The notes under the pieces: model-generated | Databases searched by the model: none | Told to the model about the DNA's origin: nothing | What the model saw: the letters and a program-made list of their open reading frames with translations, nothing else | Part shown: in pieces, positions 58,317 to 64,000 of the stretch | Layout: every line of letters begins with the position of its first letter | Position numbering within the stretch: the stretch's first letter is position 1 | Assembly (NCBI RefSeq): GCF_023380205.1 | Contig: NZ_CP093361.1 | Coordinates: forward strand, 310,001 to 374,000 | Direction: 5' to 3' | DNA from: Nicoliella spurrieriana | GTDB lineage: Bacteria; Bacillota; Bacilli; Lactobacillales; Lactobacillaceae | DNA length: 64,000 nt | Program-made: the position numbers and the translations under genes

Positions 58317-59152
58317 TGAAAATTGCTGAATTTATCTCTGCTTTAGGAAAGTATGATTTCCTCCAAAGCGCCCTAATTACCGCCATCATGGTCGGAATTA
58401 TGTCTGGAATCATTGGAAGTTTTATTATCCTGCGGGGAATGTCACTAATGGGGGATGCAATTTCACATTCGATTCTACCAGGGGTCGCAGTGGCTTACAT
58501 GCTAGGAATTAACCTCCTCTTAGGCGCATCGTTCTTCGGGGTCTTAGCCGCCCTTTTAATTGGGTTCGTCTCCACCAGAAGTAAGATCAAGGTCGACACC
58601 TCGATTGGAGTCGTGTTCAGTTCGTTCTATGCATTAGGATTTATCCTGATTTCGTTAACCGAAAGTTCAACAAATTTGCACCACATCCTATTCGGGAACA
58701 TCCTAGCAGTTAGTAACTCCGATATGATGACCACCGCAGTGGTGCTAGCCGTTGTCATTCTTTTCGTGACCATTGGCTACAAAGAATTATTAATTACTTC
58801 ATTTGATGAAACATTCGCTAAAACGTATGGGCTAAATACCCAGCTAATTCACTATTCATTGATGTTAGTATTAACATTGGTTACGGTATCTGCACTGCAA
58901 ACGGTGGGAATCATCCTAGTGGTTGCAATGCTAATTACTCCAGCGGCGACCGCATTCTTCTGGACTAACCGACTATCATTAATGCTAGTCCTATCAGCCA
59001 TCTTCGGAACGGTCGCATCGATCATCGGACTCTACCTGAGTTACACATTCAACTGGGCTTCCGGGCCTGCAATCGTGGTGATGGCAGCAATTATGTTTGC
59101 AATCTCATTCATTTTCTCACCCAAGCAAAACTTAATCCACTTTAAAAAATAA
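58316..59152 (+). CDS. mtsC: Metal ABC transporter permease
   Basis: 278 aa, about eight helices, ABC-3 family. The conserved cytoplasmic loop reads DETFAKTYGLNTQLIHY, and RGMSLMGDAISHSILPGVA is the typical early motif. ITPAATAFFWTNRL near 210 follows. It forms a homodimer with the ATPase. Metal selectivity follows from the binding protein (see next gene). Confidence 0.94.
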   Translation: MKIAEFISALGKYDFLQSALITAIMVGIMSGIIGSFIILRGMSLMGDAISHSILPGVAVAYMLGINLLLGASFFGVLAALLIGFVSTRSKIKVDTSIGVVFSSFYALGFILISLTESSTNLHHILFGNILAVSNSDMMTTAVVLAVVILFVTIGYKELLITSFDETFAKTYGLNTQLIHYSLMLVLTLVTVSALQTVGIILVVAMLITPAATAFFWTNRLSLMLVLSAIFGTVASIIGLYLSYTFNWASGPAIVVMAAIMFAISFIFSPKQNLIHFKK

Positions 59153-59172
59153 TCCTGGAAAGAGGTCCCAAA

Positions 59173-60117
59173 ATGAAAAAAATTATCGCAGCAGTTGCCG
59201 CAGCAATCGTCATTATCGGTGGTGTCTTTTTATTCATCAACCAACGGGGAAGTCATAAATCGACATCCAATGAAAATGGCGATAAACGGCTGAGCGTAGT
59301 CACTACCAACTCAATTTTAGAAAACATGGTTGAAAACATTGGTAAGGATCGCATCAATGTTTATAGTATGGTGAAACGGGGAACTGACCCCCATGAATAC
59401 GAGCCACGGCCCGAAGATATCTCAAAAACCACCAACGCCGATGTCGTTTTCTATAACGGGTTAAATCTAGAAACCGGTGGAAATGGTTGGTTCAAAGAAT
59501 TAGTTAACACCGCCCACAAGAAGTTTGGCAAGCAAGTTTTTGCCGCCAGTGAAGGTGTAAAGCCATTACACCTTACTACCAATAAAAATGAAGTTGACCC
59601 CCACGCATGGTTAGACCTCTCTAACGGAATTCAATACGTTAAGACAATGACGAAGGTCTTGAAGGAAAAGGATCCAAAGAACGCCAGTTACTTCCAAAAG
59701 AATGCTGATGCATACATTGCAAAGCTATCCAAGTTAAATCAGGATGCTAAGTCTAAATTCCTGGACATTCCAGCTAAACAACGGGTCCTAGTAACTTCCG
59801 AAGGGGCCTTCAAATACTTCTCAAAGGCCTACCACGTGAAACCAGTTTACATCTGGGAAATCAATACTGAGTCCCAAGGAACGCCAGAACAAATGAAGCG
59901 CGTCCTTGCAGCCATTAGCAAGTATGACGTTAAACACCTTTTCGTTGAATCATCAGTTTCACCTAAATCAATGGATAAGGTCTCATCAGAAACCGGCATT
60001 AAGATCTATTCAAAGATCTTTACCGACTCCCTTGCAAAGAAGGGCACTCCAGGTGACACCTACTATTCAATGATGAAGTGGAACTTAGATAAGATTCATG
60101 ATGGATTGGCTAAGTAG
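59173..60117 (+). CDS. mtsA: Manganese-binding ABC transporter solute-binding protein, uncleaved-anchor form
   Basis: 314 aa, cluster A-I metal-binding protein. Ligands H74, H144, E210 and D285 match the spacing of PsaA (H67, H139, E205, D280), which favours Mn2+ over Zn2+. The motif YNGLNLETGGNGWF is typical of PsaA/MtsA. The N-terminus has a hydrophobic helix (about 4-22) but no Cys lipobox, where most homologues have one; it should stay as a membrane anchor. The start is ATG 59173 with GAAAGAGG upstream. It ends the operon with ATPase and permease. Confidence 0.93.
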   Translation: MKKIIAAVAAAIVIIGGVFLFINQRGSHKSTSNENGDKRLSVVTTNSILENMVENIGKDRINVYSMVKRGTDPHEYEPRPEDISKTTNADVVFYNGLNLETGGNGWFKELVNTAHKKFGKQVFAASEGVKPLHLTTNKNEVDPHAWLDLSNGIQYVKTMTKVLKEKDPKNASYFQKNADAYIAKLSKLNQDAKSKFLDIPAKQRVLVTSEGAFKYFSKAYHVKPVYIWEINTESQGTPEQMKRVLAAISKYDVKHLFVESSVSPKSMDKVSSETGIKIYSKIFTDSLAKKGTPGDTYYSMMKWNLDKIHDGLAK

Positions 60118-60187
60118 TTATAGTCATCATATACAGAGTTTATAAGAACAATAGCATGAACTTAAAATTACAAATATTTAGCTAATC

Positions 60188-60232
60188 AAAAAGCGTAGTT
60201 CGAAAAAGATTCATTTTCGAACTACGCTTTTT
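60188..60232. terminator. Bidirectional terminator
   Basis: AAAAAGCGTAGTTCGAAAA stem with a 7-nt loop and perfect complement, between the convergent mtsA and surface-protein genes. Confidence 0.9.
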
Positions 60233-60233
60233 A

Positions 60234-61619
60234 CTATTTTGATTTTAATAAGATTGCGATGGACTTCATTTTATTTTTGTATGCAACCAATAACTGATCA
60301 TAATCCCGTTTGTGGTTTCGCTTTGATTTGTTTTTATTAATTGCTCGTCTTAATTTGTTAGCTGCTTTTTCCATTCTTCTTAATTTATTATCATTGACTT
60401 TAAAGCTTTTAGTAAACTGTTTCGCTTTAATATTCAAATTACTTAATTCGCTTTTAAAAGAATTGAGTGCATTTTTTAAATTATCAATTTTCTGTTTTGC
60501 AGCATTTAAAGTTTGTTTCATTCTCACAATTTTATCATTAACATTGGGATTGGACCCATTGGAATCCCAATTATTAGCTTCTTGAATCGTAAATTGATTG
60601 ACACGATTGAATTCAGCAACTGCATGATTTAATTCATTTTGATATTTTATAACAATCTTTTGCGCTCGAATTAATTCCGTATTAAAAGCCTTAATCGCCA
60701 ACGGTTTTGCTTTATGCTGACGCGCCCGTTCAACATTCAACTTTGCATGATTTAATAATTGTTTTAAGTTAATAAGCTGATCATTAGATTGCCCTATTTC
60801 TGAATTATTAATAATCTTTTGTTGAATGTCGTTTTGCTTTGAATTTAAACGATTAATTAATGTAGCGTTATGATCATTATTACTAGCATTGGTAACTTTA
60901 TCATTCATAACATCATTTTTAGAAATTGAGCTTGAATTATCATTAGTTGATGCATTCAATGAATTATTAGTAGTCGTCACCTCAGAACTATTAGCACTAC
61001 TATTACTATTAAGATTAGCGATACTATTACTACTATTAGTGTTACTTATTGAATCATTAGCAATCGATTCCGTTGTTAATGAGCTGATAGCCAAAGATGC
61101 GCCATTATTTTCTGAACTGAATTGAGCTGGTTCCGTTACATTCATTACGTTAGCAGAACTAGCTGGTTCTGAAGCATAAGTAGCAACACTACTATTATTA
61201 CTAGCAACACTACTGATTGCAGGAATGGCACTACTAGGTGGACGAACAGCAATCCCACGGTGCTGATCAACCATTTGTTTAGCCATTGGATTATTATATC
61301 CATAATGAGAATATATATAAATTTCAAATCCATCTAATCCTTCAAATGGAAATGGCGGCTGACTACTGGATTGGGAAGTGCTCGAGGTAGCTACGGAGGT
61401 TTGTGCAACTGATTCAGATGCGGTGGCTGTTGATGCAAATTCAGCAAATGAATCAGGAATCACAAACGCCTTAGCCACGGGTAGACTTAGTAGCTCAGCG
61501 TCATGATTTGAGACTAAATCACAAAAGGTAATTGTTGATGCAGCTACAATCATAGTTGTAACCCAATTCTTGCCAGATTTATATAATCGATAGCGTTCTT
61601 TTTTATCATTTTCATTCAT
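60234..61619 (-). CDS. Surface protein with KxYKxGKxW-type signal, Ser/Asn-rich, coiled-coil
   Basis: 461 aa. The N-terminus YRLYKSGKNW at 10-19 is a KxYKxGKxW-type signal (first Lys is Arg), followed by a hydrophobic stretch (about 19-34). Residues about 55-130 are Ser/Thr/Ala-rich with a short aromatic piece (PFEGLDGFEIYIYSHYGYNN); about 130-255 is a low-complexity Ser/Asn region; about 255-461 is a basic alpha-helical coiled coil. No LPXTG or other anchor at the C-terminus, so attachment may rely on the basic helices. In lactobacilli such signals serve accessory-Sec glycoproteins; glycosylation of the Ser/Asn region is inference. Minus strand, downstream of the collagen-like gene and separated by a terminator. 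Confidence 0.85.
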   Translation of the reverse strand: MNENDKKERYRLYKSGKNWVTTMIVAASTITFCDLVSNHDAELLSLPVAKAFVIPDSFAEFASTATASESVAQTSVATSSTSQSSSQPPFPFEGLDGFEIYIYSHYGYNNPMAKQMVDQHRGIAVRPPSSAIPAISSVASNNSSVATYASEPASSANVMNVTEPAQFSSENNGASLAISSLTTESIANDSISNTNSSNSIANLNSNSSANSSEVTTTNNSLNASTNDNSSSISKNDVMNDKVTNASNNDHNATLINRLNSKQNDIQQKIINNSEIGQSNDQLINLKQLLNHAKLNVERARQHKAKPLAIKAFNTELIRAQKIVIKYQNELNHAVAEFNRVNQFTIQEANNWDSNGSNPNVNDKIVRMKQTLNAAKQKIDNLKNALNSFKSELSNLNIKAKQFTKSFKVNDNKLRRMEKAANKLRRAINKNKSKRNHKRDYDQLLVAYKNKMKSIAILLKSK

Positions 61620-61659
61620 ATTATTTCACCTATAATCATTTATTTTTAAATTTCCAAAT

Positions 61660-61701
61660 GAAAAAGCCCAATTATGAATATTTTTATAACTGGGCTTTTT
61701 T
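61660..61701 (-). terminator. Terminator of the collagen-like gene
   Basis: AAAAAGCCCA-TTAT pairs with ATAA-TGGGCTTTTTT, one mismatch, loop of about 10 nt; T run on both strands. Confidence 0.82.
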
Positions 61702-61717
61702 CATTTATTCAATATTA

Positions 61718-63451
<1,734 letters not shown>

Positions 63452-63563
63452 TTTATGATTCCTCCATTTTATAAACCATGCATTTAAGTAGTGATGTGAA
63501 ATAATAATTGAATGAGTATGGATTACTAATAAGAAACCGATTAAAATTAAAATTTACCATCAT

Positions 63564-63607
63564 ATCAAAACCATCATTAATTATATAAGGTTAATAATAG
63601 TTTTGAT
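63564..63607. repeat. 17-bp inverted repeat upstream of the collagen-like gene
   Basis: ATCAAAACCATCATTAA and TTAATAATAGTTTTGAT pair at 15 of 17 positions with a 10-nt loop, about 115 bp upstream of the collagen-like start. Confidence 0.55.
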
Positions 63608-63624
63608 CACTTTAATCCAGGATA

Positions 63625-63640
63625 ATGATTATATAATCAT
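63625..63640. promoter_or_regulatory. Perfect 16-bp palindrome
   Basis: ATGATTATATAATCAT is identical to its complement and is flanked by GGATA/CC. It sits in the control region between the divergent surface-protein gene and the edge gene; a dimeric regulator could bind here. Confidence 0.5.
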
Positions 63641-63983
63641 CCTATTACTTTTGCACAAATAATATAATAGCATATTTTTATGCAATTAGTACATTATTTT
63701 TTCAATAGTCATTAATTTAATTACATCTTCATAAATCAATATGATACTAACAATCCATTAGCGCACAAATAAATCACATAATACATTTAGTTGAATCATT
63801 ATTAATCTACCTTCAATAAACAAAGTCAGATATCATTTCAATTTATCTTAGTTATTAAATGCATAAACACTATGGTTCAAAATTAGTTAAATTAGTTAAT
63901 ATCCCACCAGTATTTGATTTTACCAATAAAAAAGGACAAAATAACTTAATGTTAATTATAAATTAAATGGAGATGATTTTTTC

Positions 63984-64000
63984 ATGCAACTCAAAATGAC
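63984..64000 (+). CDS. Start of a gene cut by the window edge
   Basis: ATG 63984 is preceded by TGGAGATG, 10-13 nt upstream; only M-Q-L-K-M and part of a codon are visible. It could be any gene, and the start itself is a guess. Confidence 0.35.

Larger units (their letters stand above)
63452..63983. other. 532-bp non-coding AT-rich region with palindromes
   Basis: No intact gene is visible. It contains an inverted repeat (63564-63580 with 63591-63607), a perfect 16-bp palindrome (63625-63640), and two copies of GCACAAATAA near 63653 and 63762. It is the upstream region of the collagen-like gene (minus) and of the partial gene at the right edge (plus). Confidence 0.65.

Overview
The window looks like a chromosomal segment of an obligately heterofermentative lactobacillus (Lactobacillaceae). 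The evidence is a phosphoketolase of the D-xylulose-5-phosphate/fructose-6-phosphate type together with glucose-6-phosphate dehydrogenase and decarboxylating 6-phosphogluconate dehydrogenase (the 6-phosphogluconate/phosphoketolase route), a RexA/RexB recombination nuclease, a GH32 sucrose-6-phosphate hydrolase, a PsaA/MtsA-type manganese importer and a KxYKxGKxW-type signal peptide, in a moderately AT-rich background. A relative of Fructilactobacillus or Apilactobacillus is plausible, but the genus cannot be proved from the sequence alone.

Layout. Positions 1-9,240 hold housekeeping and regulatory genes: an XRE regulator coupled to a methyltransferase that seems to lack a normal start codon, two unknown genes, an RluA pseudouridine synthase, the phosphoketolase with a GntR regulator behind it, a YbaK-type tRNA deacylase coupled to an M50-like membrane peptidase, an HD hydrolase and a small secreted protein. 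From 9,350 to 22,300 there are transport, stress and envelope genes: a P-type ATPase, an aldo/keto reductase, a CPBP protease next to an IS3-type remnant, a SemiSWEET, AmtB, Hsp20 with a CIRCE element, a CNNM/CorC protein, an orphan NrdI, a TcaA-like zinc-ribbon protein, an MFS transporter and a secreted Ig-like protein. Positions 22,380-27,305 carry zwf, gnd and a multicopper oxidase. An orphan transcription unit with a micro-ORF and potential RNA structure lies at 27,315-27,840, then a dicarboxylate symporter. A complete rRNA operon without tRNAs occupies about 29,300-34,500 on the minus strand, read from two tandem promoters.

From 34,600 to 60,120: a thiolase; a polyphosphate operon (Ppx/GppA, PPK1, Ppx and a coupled mini membrane protein); an L,D-transpeptidase; an AEC permease; scrB; birA and bioY with a BirA operator; rexA/rexB; an NAD(P)-binding protein; a second aldo/keto reductase; an NCS2 purine permease; and a Mn ABC importer under a DtxR/MntR-like operator. 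The right end (60,234-63,451) encodes two surface proteins: a KxYKxGKxW-signal Ser/Asn-rich coiled-coil protein, and a collagen-like protein whose C-terminal half reads like a GH91 (inulin fructotransferase) parallel beta-helix.

Functional themes. Hexose flux goes through zwf, gnd and xpkA, with sucrose-6-phosphate as one input. Manganese uptake and polyphosphate synthesis may be linked, because many lactobacilli buffer oxygen stress with Mn. The collagen/GH91-like fusion is the most unusual object in the window. The orphan unit at 27.3-27.8 kb is the best candidate for an undescribed RNA or decayed gene.
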